This document shows positions 8,823-15,737 of a stretch of DNA of 35,163 nucleotides, in pieces; the first letter of the stretch is position 1, and every line of letters begins with the position of its first letter. The stretch is from Candidatus Nomurabacteria bacterium RIFCSPHIGHO2_02_FULL_38_15 (lineage in GTDB: Bacteria > Patescibacteriota > Minisyncoccia > Phycocordibacterales > UBA9973), in contig MFUC01000006.1 in assembly GCA_001785575.1 (NCBI GenBank), forward strand, positions 1-35,163. The letters run 5' to 3'. The position numbers and the translations under genes are program-made. Below the pieces are notes generated by a model. That model ran no database searches, was not told the origin of the DNA, and saw only the letters and a list, made by a program, of their open reading frames with translations.

Positions 8823-8851
8823 AGTATACACTTTTTTAAACATTGACACAA
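8823..8851 (-). promoter_or_regulatory. Promoter of the lepB-hisS-def-fmt operon, leaderless
   Basis: On the minus strand TTGTGT (8846-8851), a 17-base spacer, TATACT (8823-8828), then 7 bases to the lepB ATG. Transcription should begin at or next to the start codon. Confidence 0.7.
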
Positions 8852-8856
8852 ACACA

Positions 8857-8896
8857 CCCCACCCCTAACCCCTCCCCGGCAGAGCCAAGGAGGGGG
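8857..8896 (-). repeat. G-quadruplex-capable element with adjoining inverted repeat (copy 1)
   Basis: Four runs of four C on the plus strand give the minus-strand pattern G4-A-G4-TTA-G4-T-G4 (8857-8877), an intramolecular G-quadruplex motif with loops of 1, 3 and 1. The C-rich arm CCCCTCC also pairs with GGAGGGG (8889-8895). It lies between the divergent lepB and pth promoters. A second copy with the same layout is at 30579-30619. Confidence 0.65.
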
Positions 8897-8914
8897 AAAG
8901 CTACAATAATGTGA

Positions 8915-8920
8915 TATAAT
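8915..8920 (+). promoter_or_regulatory. Extended -10 of pth, leaderless arrangement
   Basis: TGA-TATAAT followed by 7 bases and the pth ATG at 8928. No -35 is recognisable because the G/C-rich repeat lies there. Confidence 0.65.
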
Positions 8921-8927
8921 TTAAAAT

Positions 8928-9485
8928 ATGTATGTATTTGGTTTAGGCAATCCTGGCAAGAAATATGAAAATACCCCACACAATGCGGGCCAGATTGCCT
9001 TGGGTAATTTGCCCAGTATTGTGGGTGTAGAAATAATTTACCCTGACACATTCATGAACGAGTCGGGCAAATTTATTAAAAAGTTTTTAAGCTACAAAAA
9101 TCTTTCTAAAAATACAAATACTAATCAATATGCAAATATAGTAATAGTGTATGATGATATTGACTTGCCACTAGGTGAGTTTAAACTGGCATTTGGGCGG
9201 GGTGATGGTGGCCATAATGGCTTAACTTCAGTTATTAACGAATTAGGCACAAAAGATTTTATTAGATTGCGCATTGGTATTTGCCCAACTGATAAAGATG
9301 GCCTTATGCGCAAACCAAAAAATATTTTTGGTGGGAATGCTACGCATAAATATGTTTTACGCCCTCTTTCAGAGACAGGGTTTCAAAAAATAAAATCAAA
9401 CAGTTTAAAAATTAAAGCCATTTTAGAATCTCTTTCTACAAATGGCTACGAAAAAACCACCAGTTTTATGGGGGTTTTGTCGTAA
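8928..9485 (+). CDS. pth: Peptidyl-tRNA hydrolase, shortened N-terminal half
   Basis: Recycles peptidyl-tRNA that drops off the ribosome. The catalytic and substrate residues are all present: Asn8 (GLGNPG), His18 (TPHNAG), Asn44 (TFMNESG), Asp76 (VYDDIDLPLG) and Asn97 (GGHNGL). At 185 residues it is near normal length overall. However, the segment between the HNAG and FMN motifs is only about 18 residues, against about 42 in E. coli, so a helix and a beta-hairpin are missing. The region between FMN and YDDID is longer, with an Asn/Lys-rich loop (NLSKNTNTNQYAN). Monocistronic, convergent with rpsA, with only 4 bases between the two stops. Confidence 0.9.
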   Translation: MYVFGLGNPGKKYENTPHNAGQIALGNLPSIVGVEIIYPDTFMNESGKFIKKFLSYKNLSKNTNTNQYANIVIVYDDIDLPLGEFKLAFGRGDGGHNGLTSVINELGTKDFIRLRIGICPTDKDGLMRKPKNIFGGNATHKYVLRPLSETGFQKIKSNSLKIKAILESLSTNGYEKTTSFMGVLS

Positions 9486-9489
9486 ATTA

Positions 9490-10650
9490 TTAAGCTTCAG
9501 TTTTTGCTTCTTCTATTTTTGCTTCAGCTTTTTTATCAGGATCTATATATACCAATGTCATACGCTGATCTTTGGGCTCAAACAATGTTACTTGAAAGCC
9601 ATAAGTTTTGCCCAAGGTTAATTTTTCGCGCAAGCGTTGCTCGCCCCCAATTGATGAATTATGAATCAATCCGGCCACGCCCTCTTTGATTGAAACTAAC
9701 GCTCCATGTTTGTTGTATTTAATAACAACACCTTGCACAACATCACCCTTCTTCAAAGAGTTTTCAAAATCACGCCATGGGTTTTCGCGCAAAGCTTTAA
9801 TTGACAGCGAAACTTTACCATCTTTAATTTCAATAATTTTAGCTTTAACCTTGTCGCCGATTTTAAATCTTGAACGTGTATCATCAACCAAGCCCCAATC
9901 AATTTCAGAAATGTGCACCAAACCCTCTAATCGGTCTTCTAGTTTTAGAAATACTCCAAAATCTACGATACCAGCAACAGATGTTTCAACCTCATCGCCA
10001 ACATTGTATTTGATTAGCATTTCGCCACGGCCTGCATCCTCGCCAGTCTTTTCAGAAAAAATTAGCTTGCCTTCTTTGGGTAATGCCGAGATCATAGTTA
10101 GATTTAGTTTTTGGCCAACTAATTTTTTTAATTCAGTATGAATTTTGTCTTTGTCTGAATCAGCCACCCGTGGATAATTTTCAGGTGATAGTTGCGAAGC
10201 CGGCAAAAAGCCCATAATACCATTCCACTCAATAATCAAACCACCTTTGTTGGCATCTTTGACGACTACTTCAATAGGAGTTTTAGCCTTAATTAGTTTA
10301 TCAGCCTCGCTCCAAATCAATGCTTGCTTGGCCTCTTTTAGTGATAGCTCAACATAGCCATTTTCGTTTTCAGTATCAACTACCTTGGCCTTGATTGAAT
10401 CGCCAACGGCTACCTTTTTAATAATGTCACGCGCGACCATAAATTCACGACCGTAAATTATACCTGTGCTTGCGGGCCCCAGGTTAACGTAAACTGCGCT
10501 TTTGGTAATTGAAATTACTGGGCCTTCAACCAATGTATCAATAGCTGGTTTGTCGCCAGTTTTTTCCAATAAACTTTTAGCCTCACTTACTTTGTGAATT
10601 ATTATATCGTCTGCACCATTTGCATTACTTGTATTATTTGTATCATTCAT
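9490..10650 (-). CDS. rpsA: Ribosomal protein S1 with four S1 domains
   Basis: 386 residues with four OB-fold S1 repeats: VEGPVISITKSAVYVNLG, a second around IEVVVKDANKGGLIIEWNG, a third with VGDEVETSVAGIVDFGVFLK and LEGLVHISEIDW, and a fourth with KGDVVQGVVIKYNKHGALVS. E. coli S1 has six. Four-domain S1 is usual in Gram-positives and CPR. S1 binds the mRNA leader and helps recruit ribosomes. That is notable here because Shine-Dalgarno sequences are almost absent. The start MNDTNNTSNANG follows the leader; the frame is open 46 more codons upstream, but that part encodes an unfamily-like peptide and carries two hairpins. The C-terminus is Lys/Glu/Ala-rich. Confidence 0.93.
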   Translation of the reverse strand: MNDTNNTSNANGADDIIIHKVSEAKSLLEKTGDKPAIDTLVEGPVISITKSAVYVNLGPASTGIIYGREFMVARDIIKKVAVGDSIKAKVVDTENENGYVELSLKEAKQALIWSEADKLIKAKTPIEVVVKDANKGGLIIEWNGIMGFLPASQLSPENYPRVADSDKDKIHTELKKLVGQKLNLTMISALPKEGKLIFSEKTGEDAGRGEMLIKYNVGDEVETSVAGIVDFGVFLKLEDRLEGLVHISEIDWGLVDDTRSRFKIGDKVKAKIIEIKDGKVSLSIKALRENPWRDFENSLKKGDVVQGVVIKYNKHGALVSIKEGVAGLIHNSSIGGEQRLREKLTLGKTYGFQVTLFEPKDQRMTLVYIDPDKKAEAKIEEAKTEA

Positions 10651-10660
10651 AAATATAAAA

Positions 10661-10762
10661 TCCGCACTATTTGCGGAGGCCTCAAGTGTTCCTATTAATC
10701 CAAAATCTTTGAACGAGTAGGGGTTACATCTTGTGGCTCTATGTCTGGGGTATTCCCTAGAC
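10661..10762 (-). promoter_or_regulatory. rpsA leader with two hairpins
   Basis: Reading toward the gene, a GTCT-GGG/CCC-AGAC type hairpin (10743-10762) is followed by a perfect TCCGCA-CTATT-TGCGGA hairpin (10661-10677) ending 10 bases before the rpsA ATG. No Shine-Dalgarno lies between hairpin and start. An isolated AGGAGG (10762-10767) sits at the far end without a start codon near it. A role in S1 autoregulation is inference. Confidence 0.4.
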
Positions 10763-10831
10763 CTCCTAATAATATTTAAGTACATCAACCTTACTACAAA
10801 ACCCTAACTTTTGCAACTCTACTCCCAATGA

Positions 10832-10837
10832 TATAAT
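10832..10837 (+). promoter_or_regulatory. Extended -10 of the truncated BRO-N gene, leaderless
   Basis: TGA-TATAAT followed by 6 bases and the ATG at 10844. Confidence 0.65.
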
Positions 10838-10843
10838 AAATTT

Positions 10844-11287
10844 ATGAAGTCTAAAATCACTTTATTTGAAGGTCAAAACATAAGGCGAGAATGGGACGGC
10901 GAAAATGAGCTTTGGTATTTTTCAGTTGTTGATATTGTAAAAGCACTAACGGAGCAGTCAGATTTCCAAACAGCTCGAAATTATTGGAAAGTCTTAAAAC
11001 ACAGGCTTATTGCCGAAGGAAGTGAACTGGTTACAAAATGTAACCAGTTGAAAATGATAGCTGATGACGGCAAAATGCGAGAAACTGATGTTCTAGATAC
11101 AGAAAATATGCTTCGCTTGGTGCAATCTATTCCAAGTCCAAAAGCTGAACCATTCAAACTTTGGCTTGCGCAAGTTGGCTATGAAAGATTAGAGGAAACG
11201 GCTGACCCAGAGCTGGCTATTAATCGAGCGCTTAAAACATATTTTGTCGCAAGGACAGTCCTTGCGAATGGTTGCATAGTTTTTTGA
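10844..11287 (+). CDS. BRO family N-terminal domain protein, C-terminally truncated
   Basis: 147 residues matching the BRO-N (Bro-N, PF02498 type) domain found in phage antirepressors and in many CPR genes. WYFSVVDIVKALTE, KCNQLKMIADDGK, IPSPKAEPFKLWLAQVGYER and LEETADPELAINRALKTY are typical. Full members run on for another 120-140 residues. Here homology stops at RALKTY and is followed by 14 unrelated codons (FVARTVLANGCIVF) formed by a palindromic repeat. A related copy lies at 30863-31540 and also departs from the family at RALKT. BRO-N is a DNA-binding module. The remaining fragment could still bind DNA or be a decaying gene; the intact promoter suggests it is still expressed. Confidence 0.75.
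   Translation: MKSKITLFEGQNIRREWDGENELWYFSVVDIVKALTEQSDFQTARNYWKVLKHRLIAEGSELVTKCNQLKMIADDGKMRETDVLDTENMLRLVQSIPSPKAEPFKLWLAQVGYERLEETADPELAINRALKTYFVARTVLANGCIVF
11247..11267 (+). repeat. 21-base palindrome at the broken end of the BRO-N gene
   Basis: TCGCAAGGAC-A-GTCCTTGCGA, a perfect inverted repeat. It can be read as AAGG-N5-CCTT with flanking arms, like the other palindromes in the window. It sits exactly where BRO-N homology ends. Confidence 0.65.
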
Positions 11288-11300
11288 CTAGATATATAAT
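11272..11300 (+). promoter_or_regulatory. Promoter of the coiled-coil gene, leaderless
   Basis: TTGCAT (11272-11277), a 17-base spacer, TATAAT (11295-11300), then 6 bases to the ATG at 11307. It overlaps the tail of the truncated BRO-N gene. Confidence 0.7.
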
Positions 11301-11306
11301 TGGACT

Positions 11307-11687
11307 ATGAAAAAGAAAGCCACTACAATTGAAGATTTGGCAGTTCTAATCACTAAAAATAGTGATAGTTTAGAAAAACGTTTAGGTGATCGTATTGCAA
11401 AAAGTTCTGATGCTCTAGAAAAACGTTTAGGTGATCGTATTGCAAAAAGTTCTGACTTTTTAGACAAGCGCATTGATGATTTGGCGCTAATGACAGCCAG
11501 GGGGTTTACTAGTGTTGATGAGAGATTTGAAAAAGTAGAAACTCGCCTAGACTCTTTAAACGAGAATATTAAATCCACTCGTCGTGATGTATTGGCAATA
11601 GGCGATAGATATGTACCACGTTATGAATTTGACAGTCTTTTGATACGCTTTAATAGCCTAGAGGAAAAGTTAAGACCTAAAAGATAG
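11307..11687 (+). CDS. Coiled-coil protein with 15-residue repeat
   Basis: 126 residues, no signal peptide or membrane segment, charged and helical throughout. The middle holds two copies of a 15-residue unit (EKRLGDRIAKSSD plus two variable residues) and a weaker third (DKRIDDLALMT). The second half (ARGFTSVDERFEKVETRLD, then GDRYVPRYEFDSLLIRFNSLEEKLR) looks like a widespread uncharacterised CPR family of small coiled-coil proteins. Function unknown. It is followed one base after its stop by the next gene, so the two are probably cotranscribed and may act together. Confidence 0.7.
   Translation: MKKKATTIEDLAVLITKNSDSLEKRLGDRIAKSSDALEKRLGDRIAKSSDFLDKRIDDLALMTARGFTSVDERFEKVETRLDSLNENIKSTRRDVLAIGDRYVPRYEFDSLLIRFNSLEEKLRPKR
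11371..11460 (+). repeat. Two tandem 45-base units within the coiled-coil gene
   Basis: Unit 1 starts at 11371 and unit 2 at 11416. The first 40 bases of each are identical, including silent positions, so the duplication is recent. It adds 15 codons in frame. Confidence 0.85.
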
Positions 11688-11688
11688 T

Positions 11689-12093
11689 ATGAAAATGTTT
11701 AATTTGTTTAAAAAGAAAAAGGACTCAGTTTTTTCTTGGTTAAAAAGAATAAACAAAGCGGAGCAACCGCAAGCAGAAATAAATTCCTTTCATTTTGGAA
11801 TCCTTGAATTTGAAGACACTGGGTATTCTTTATATCTTACTGGTTCATCAAAATATGGTAAAGATGAAGAATGGTATTGTTTTTCAGACTTCACTCCAAA
11901 GGAAAAATATTTTAATTTAAAGGAGCAGTTTGAAAAAGTATATTCAAGCGAAGAATGGAAAGACGTTTTATATAATACAGAATTTCTTATAAGGGAGTTT
12001 GTTGCTTCACCTGAATTTAAGAAACATTTTATTTCCAAAGCAGAAGCAATAACTTTGGCTTTTGATGACGGTGATTTGGTAAGAATAATTTAG
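11689..12093 (+). CDS. Hypothetical protein, 134 aa
   Basis: I do not recognise a named family with confidence. It has a basic N-terminus (MKMFNLFKKKK), then a compact alpha/beta-looking domain with FHFGILEFEDTGYSLYLTGS, EEWYCFSDFTPKEKYF and an acidic C-terminus. The mix of aromatic and acidic residues resembles small immunity-type proteins of polymorphic toxin systems, but no toxin gene is adjacent, so this is only a weak suggestion. The start codon lies one base after the stop of the coiled-coil gene, which implies translational coupling. A 25-base palindromic element lies 7 bases after its stop. Confidence 0.6.
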   Translation: MKMFNLFKKKKDSVFSWLKRINKAEQPQAEINSFHFGILEFEDTGYSLYLTGSSKYGKDEEWYCFSDFTPKEKYFNLKEQFEKVYSSEEWKDVLYNTEFLIREFVASPEFKKHFISKAEAITLAFDDGDLVRII

Positions 12094-12099
12094 GGCTGT

Positions 12100-12124
12100 T
12101 TGCGCTAGGTCTTGCCTAGCGCAA
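12100..12124 (-). repeat. 25-base palindromic element, second copy
   Basis: On the minus strand TTGCGCTAGG, loop CAAGA, CCTAGCGCAA: a perfect 10-bp stem. It shares the central AGGCAAGACCT with 4830-4854. The three base pairs that differ between the copies are changed on both arms so pairing is kept. It may also serve as a transcription end point for the unknown gene upstream, although no U-tract follows. Confidence 0.75.
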
Positions 12125-12175
12125 CTATACAAGTGAATTTTTAGGCCTAAATGGGTTTTATTGTTCACTCATATA

Positions 12176-12184
12176 TGCTATAAT
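12176..12184 (+). promoter_or_regulatory. Extended -10 of the MBL-fold gene, leaderless
   Basis: TGC-TATAAT followed by 6 bases and the ATG at 12191. This favours 12191 over the upstream in-frame ATG at 12161, which lies before the promoter. Confidence 0.68.
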
Positions 12185-12190
12185 GGTTGT

Positions 12191-12847
12191 ATGATAATTT
12201 CTTATTTGGGCAAGGAGTGTTTTAAAATAACCCAGGGGGATTTTACCTGCGTTTTAAACCCACCTAACAAGGACTCGGCGTGGTCAAAGGGCATGTCGCG
12301 CTTTGGGGCGAATGTGGCTATTTCCACCACATTGACTGATGACTTTTCAGGCACAGATTTATTTTCGTATGGCGAAACAGTGCCTTTTGAAATTCGCGGG
12401 GCAGGAAGGTACGAAATTGACGGCATTGAGGTTACGGGTGCGGGTTTTTATATTGACAGGGCAGTTGGCAATGGCAAGGGGACTGAAAAAATCTTGAACA
12501 CAGTTTATAGCATAACAATAGACGACATTGACATTGCCTTTTTGGGGCCAATTAATACAGCTGAAATTACCGGTGAGGCACGTGAAGTTTTGGGTAGTCC
12601 ACATATTTTATTTGTACCAATTGGCGGGGCCGATGTGATTGACCCAAAACAAGCGGCTAAAATTGCCGTGATGCTAGACGCCCACATTACCATACCCATG
12701 GATTATGGTAGTGACCAAAATCCTGACGCCTTGAAAATGTTTTTGAAGGAAATGGGCGCCGAGGGTGTAAAACCCGAGGACAAGCTAACCCTAAAACGTC
12801 GCGACATTGAATCAAAAGAAGGCGAAGTTATGGTTTTGAGCTGTTAA
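12191..12847 (+). CDS. Metallo-beta-lactamase-fold protein (UlaG-like) without metal ligands
   Basis: 218 residues with the layout of UlaG-like MBL-fold hydrolases. It starts MIISYLGKECFKI (compare ITYLGHSCF), has a central beta-rich part, and ends with HILFVPIGGADVIDPKQAAK and ITIPMDYGS. Active members carry HxHxDH after the second strand block and histidines in the IGG(H/N) and PMHYG segments. Here the first position reads TTLTDD (residues 46-51), GGA replaces the GGH type, and MDYG replaces MHYG. No histidine remains in any of the three places, so it is probably not a metal-dependent enzyme. It may be a binding or structural protein. It lies upstream of the small membrane gene and gyrA, on the same strand. 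Confidence 0.75.
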   Translation: MIISYLGKECFKITQGDFTCVLNPPNKDSAWSKGMSRFGANVAISTTLTDDFSGTDLFSYGETVPFEIRGAGRYEIDGIEVTGAGFYIDRAVGNGKGTEKILNTVYSITIDDIDIAFLGPINTAEITGEAREVLGSPHILFVPIGGADVIDPKQAAKIAVMLDAHITIPMDYGSDQNPDALKMFLKEMGAEGVKPEDKLTLKRRDIESKEGEVMVLSC

Positions 12848-12864
12848 ATTTTTTATGTAAATAT

Positions 12865-12870
12865 TATAAA
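12865..12870 (+). promoter_or_regulatory. Possible -10 of the small membrane protein gene
   Basis: TATAAA, 7 bases before the ATG at 12878. A weaker match than the other leaderless promoters. Confidence 0.35.
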
Positions 12871-12877
12871 AGATATT

Positions 12878-13156
12878 ATGGACGATCAAAATAATCACAC
12901 TAATAACAAGCAGGCAAATAATACCAAAGATTTGCAACACAAAATCAAGGCGGGTTTTTATACAGCTATAATTTTTGCTATAATCGTTGTAATTTGGGTT
13001 TATACTAACCCAATGTTTAATAAAAAAAGCTTAACAAACGGTAGTGCAGGTAATATAATAACCCCTGATATTGTGGGGCAAGTGCAGTCAATTGGGCAAA
13101 GCTTCAGCACAATGTGGGCCGACATGGTTAATGGTGTTAGGAATCTAAAAAAATAA
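12878..13156 (+). CDS. Small single-pass membrane protein, 92 aa
   Basis: Unknown function. It has an Asn/Gln-rich polar N-terminus (about 22 residues), one transmembrane helix (about residues 26-43, [18 protein letters not shown]) and a C-terminal tail of about 50 residues with a possible amphipathic helix ([20 protein letters not shown]). The positive charges just before the helix suggest the N-terminus is inside and the tail outside. It stands 19 bases before gyrA on the same strand. Cotranscription is likely, but a functional link to gyrase is not implied. Confidence 0.6.
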   Translation: MDDQNNHTNNKQANNTKDLQHKIKAGFYTAIIFAIIVVIWVYTNPMFNKKSLTNGSAGNIITPDIVGQVQSIGQSFSTMWADMVNGVRNLKK

Positions 13157-13175
13157 AACTAAACTAAAAACAGCT

Positions 13176-15695
13176 ATGCCAAAAGAAAAAGCTTCAAAAC
13201 TAAATGATGATTTTGACCCAAACGCAAACAACGGTGGGGTTAATAATACTGGCATAAATGTAGCGGGCTTTAAAAGTATTTTGCCTGTGTCTATCGTGGA
13301 CGAAATGAAAAGCTCATATTTGGACTATGCCATGAGCGTGATTACGTCGCGAGCCTTGCCCGATGTTAGGGACGGCTTGAAGCCCGTACACCGCCGGATA
13401 CTTTTTTCAATGTATGAAAATGGCCTAACCGCCAGTGCCAAGTTTAAAAAATCAGCTTTTATTGTGGGTGATGTATTGGGTAAATACCACCCGCATGGTG
13501 ATGCGTCAGTGTATGATGCCATGGTTAATTTGGCTCAACCTTTTTCAACTCGCTACCCATTGGTTTTTGGGCAGGGTAACTTTGGTTCAATTGATGGTGA
13601 CAGTCAGGCCGCCATGCGTTATACCGAGGCCCGCATGTCTAAAATCGCCATGGAAATGATGCGCGACATTAACAAGGAAACTGTCAGTTTTTCACCTAAC
13701 TATGACGGCACCCGCAAGGAACCAACGGTTATGCCTACTGTTGTGCCACAGCTATTATTGAACGGTACATTGGGTATTGCCGTTGGTATGGCTACAAATA
13801 TGGCACCGCATAATTTGCGCGAAGTTGTTGATGCAACCGTGCATATGATTGATAATCCAAATGCCACAACCGAGGACTTGATGGACTATATACAAGGCCC
13901 CGATTTCCCAATAGGTGGTATTGCTTATGGCAAGGCCGACATTTTGCGAGCCTATTCATCGGGCCGGGGCGGGGTAGTTACACGAGGCGAGGCTGAAATT
14001 GTTGAAACAAAAAGCGGGCAATTTAATATTATTATTTCATCGATCCCATACAGGGTAGTTAAACAAAATTTAGTCACAGCTATTGCCGAGTTGGTACATG
14101 AAAAAAAGCTGGAGGGTATCAAAGACATGCGCGACGAATCAACCGATGAAATTCGCGTTGTCATAGAATTAAAAAACGGTGTGGCCCCTGAAAGAGTTTT
14201 AAATTATTTATATAAACACACACAATTGGAACAAGCCTTTCATTTTAACATGGTGGCATTAGTTGATGGCGTACCCCAAACATTGTCATTGTCATCATTA
14301 ATTAGTAATTTTATATTGCACCGCGAAACGGTTGTGCGCTTGCGTACTGAATATGACTTGAAAAAGGCCAAAGAGCGCGAGCACATATTACTGGGCTTGA
14401 AAAAGGCACTTGACCACATTGATCAAGTTATAAAAATTATTCGCGAATCCAAAGACGCGAGTGTGGCCAAAGTTAATTTGATGAAGGAATTCAAATTCTC
14501 GGAACTGCAAACAATGGCAATATTGGAAATGCGTTTGCAAAAACTGGCTGGCCTTGAGCGCAAAGCCGTTGAGTTGGAGTTGAAGGAAATACAGGTGTTA
14601 ATTGGCGAGTTGGAAGCAATTTTGGCTTCACGCCCTAAAATGCTTAAAATTATCAAGGACGAATTGTTGGAAGTGCGTGAAAAATACGGTGACGACCGCC
14701 GAACTAAAATTGTCAAAGGTGGGGTTAAATCTATTAATGACGAGGACTTGATCCCCAACAAAGAAACAGTTTTGGTTTATACAAAAGGTGGCTATATCAA
14801 ACGTACCGATCCTGATGAGTACCGCGCCCAAAAACGTGGCGGTGTGGGGGTAATTGATATTGAAACCAAGGACGAGGATTTCGTAACGATGTTGATTTCA
14901 GCCAATACGCATGCTGACTTGCTATTTTTTACCAATTTAGGCAAAGCTTACCAAATAAAAATGTACGATATCCCCGAGGGTAAAAAGGCGACCAAGGGCA
15001 AATCGATTATGAACTTTTTGTCTATTACCCAAAACGAATTTATTACATCTATTTTGCCAATCTCCAAGGAAAATAAAGACAGCGTAAAAGCTTTGGTTTT
15101 GGTCACGAAAAATGGTGATGCCAAGAAAGTCTCGGCTAGTAGTTTTAAAGATGTGCGTCGCAGTGGCATAATTTCTATCAAATTAGGCGCTGGCGACGAA
15201 CTGGTTTCAGTGCTACCTGTAACTGACTCTGACGAAGTCGTGATTGTTTCAACCGAGGGTCAATCAATTAGGTTCAAAGAATCAGACATTCGCGAAATGG
15301 GTCGTTCGGCCGGTGGGGTGCGTGCTATGAAGCTTGATAAAACTGATTTTATTGTAGGTGTAGATGTTATTAAAAAGAATGGCGACAACAAAAGTGCCGG
15401 TAAGCTCTTAACTATGAGCGCGCATGGTTTGGGCAAACAAACAAATTTAAACGAATATAAAGTTCAAAAGCGTGGTGGTAGTGGTATTAAAACTGCCAAG
15501 GTCACTGAAAAAACTGGTAATTTAATTATTGCCAAAGTCATAAATGATCAAGAGGAATTAATTGCCGTTTCGCAAAAAGGCCAAATAATTCGTACCAGCA
15601 TACAATCAGTGCCAACACTGGGCCGTGACACCCAAGGTGTTACCGTCATGAAGCTTCGCCCCGGCGACAGTATTGCCTCGTTTACGTGTTTGTAG
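13176..15695 (+). CDS. gyrA: DNA gyrase subunit A
   Basis: 839 residues. The breakage-reunion domain carries the catalytic tyrosine in [10 protein letters not shown] (Tyr149). Next come the coiled-coil and tower regions and a C-terminal beta-pinwheel. A GyrA box QKRGGVG (552-558) marks it as gyrase and not topoisomerase IV; a second box-like QKRGGSG is at 764-770. The quinolone region reads [10 protein letters not shown] (105-114), with Ala110 where E. coli has Ser83 and Ser111 where it has Ala84. A 30-residue polar leader precedes the usual start ([20 protein letters not shown]). gyrB is not in the window. No Shine-Dalgarno is visible at the ATG. Confidence 0.97.
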   Translation: MPKEKASKLNDDFDPNANNGGVNNTGINVAGFKSILPVSIVDEMKSSYLDYAMSVITSRALPDVRDGLKPVHRRILFSMYENGLTASAKFKKSAFIVGDVLGKYHPHGDASVYDAMVNLAQPFSTRYPLVFGQGNFGSIDGDSQAAMRYTEARMSKIAMEMMRDINKETVSFSPNYDGTRKEPTVMPTVVPQLLLNGTLGIAVGMATNMAPHNLREVVDATVHMIDNPNATTEDLMDYIQGPDFPIGGIAYGKADILRAYSSGRGGVVTRGEAEIVETKSGQFNIIISSIPYRVVKQNLVTAIAELVHEKKLEGIKDMRDESTDEIRVVIELKNGVAPERVLNYLYKHTQLEQAFHFNMVALVDGVPQTLSLSSLISNFILHRETVVRLRTEYDLKKAKEREHILLGLKKALDHIDQVIKIIRESKDASVAKVNLMKEFKFSELQTMAILEMRLQKLAGLERKAVELELKEIQVLIGELEAILASRPKMLKIIKDELLEVREKYGDDRRTKIVKGGVKSINDEDLIPNKETVLVYTKGGYIKRTDPDEYRAQKRGGVGVIDIETKDEDFVTMLISANTHADLLFFTNLGKAYQIKMYDIPEGKKATKGKSIMNFLSITQNEFITSILPISKENKDSVKALVLVTKNGDAKKVSASSFKDVRRSGIISIKLGAGDELVSVLPVTDSDEVVIVSTEGQSIRFKESDIREMGRSAGGVRAMKLDKTDFIVGVDVIKKNGDNKSAGKLLTMSAHGLGKQTNLNEYKVQKRGGSGIKTAKVTEKTGNLIIAKVINDQEELIAVSQKGQIIRTSIQSVPTLGRDTQGVTVMKLRPGDSIASFTCL

Positions 15696-15725
15696 AAAGG
15701 GGTGGGTAATTCGTGTCGTGTTTGA

Positions 15726-15731
15726 TATACT
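15726..15731 (+). promoter_or_regulatory. Extended -10 of the methyltransferase gene, leaderless
   Basis: TGA-TATACT (15726-15731). The ATG at 15732 touches the hexamer and could not be transcribed from it. The next ATG, at 15738, is 6 bases away, as in the other leaderless genes here, so 15738 is the likelier start. Confidence 0.6.
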
Positions 15732-15737
15732 ATGTAC

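Noticed and set aside
10724..10729. Start-stop ATGTAA in the rpsA leader on the minus strand
   Set aside because: A six-base match is expected by chance and no Shine-Dalgarno is at a useful distance.
10651..10788. N-terminal extension of S1 by 46 codons
   Set aside because: The peptide is unlike any S1, contains hairpin-forming DNA, and a leader is the simpler reading.
11371..11460. Possible CRISPR-like repeat
   Set aside because: The units are directly adjacent, in frame, 45 bases long and without spacers; it is a coding tandem duplication.
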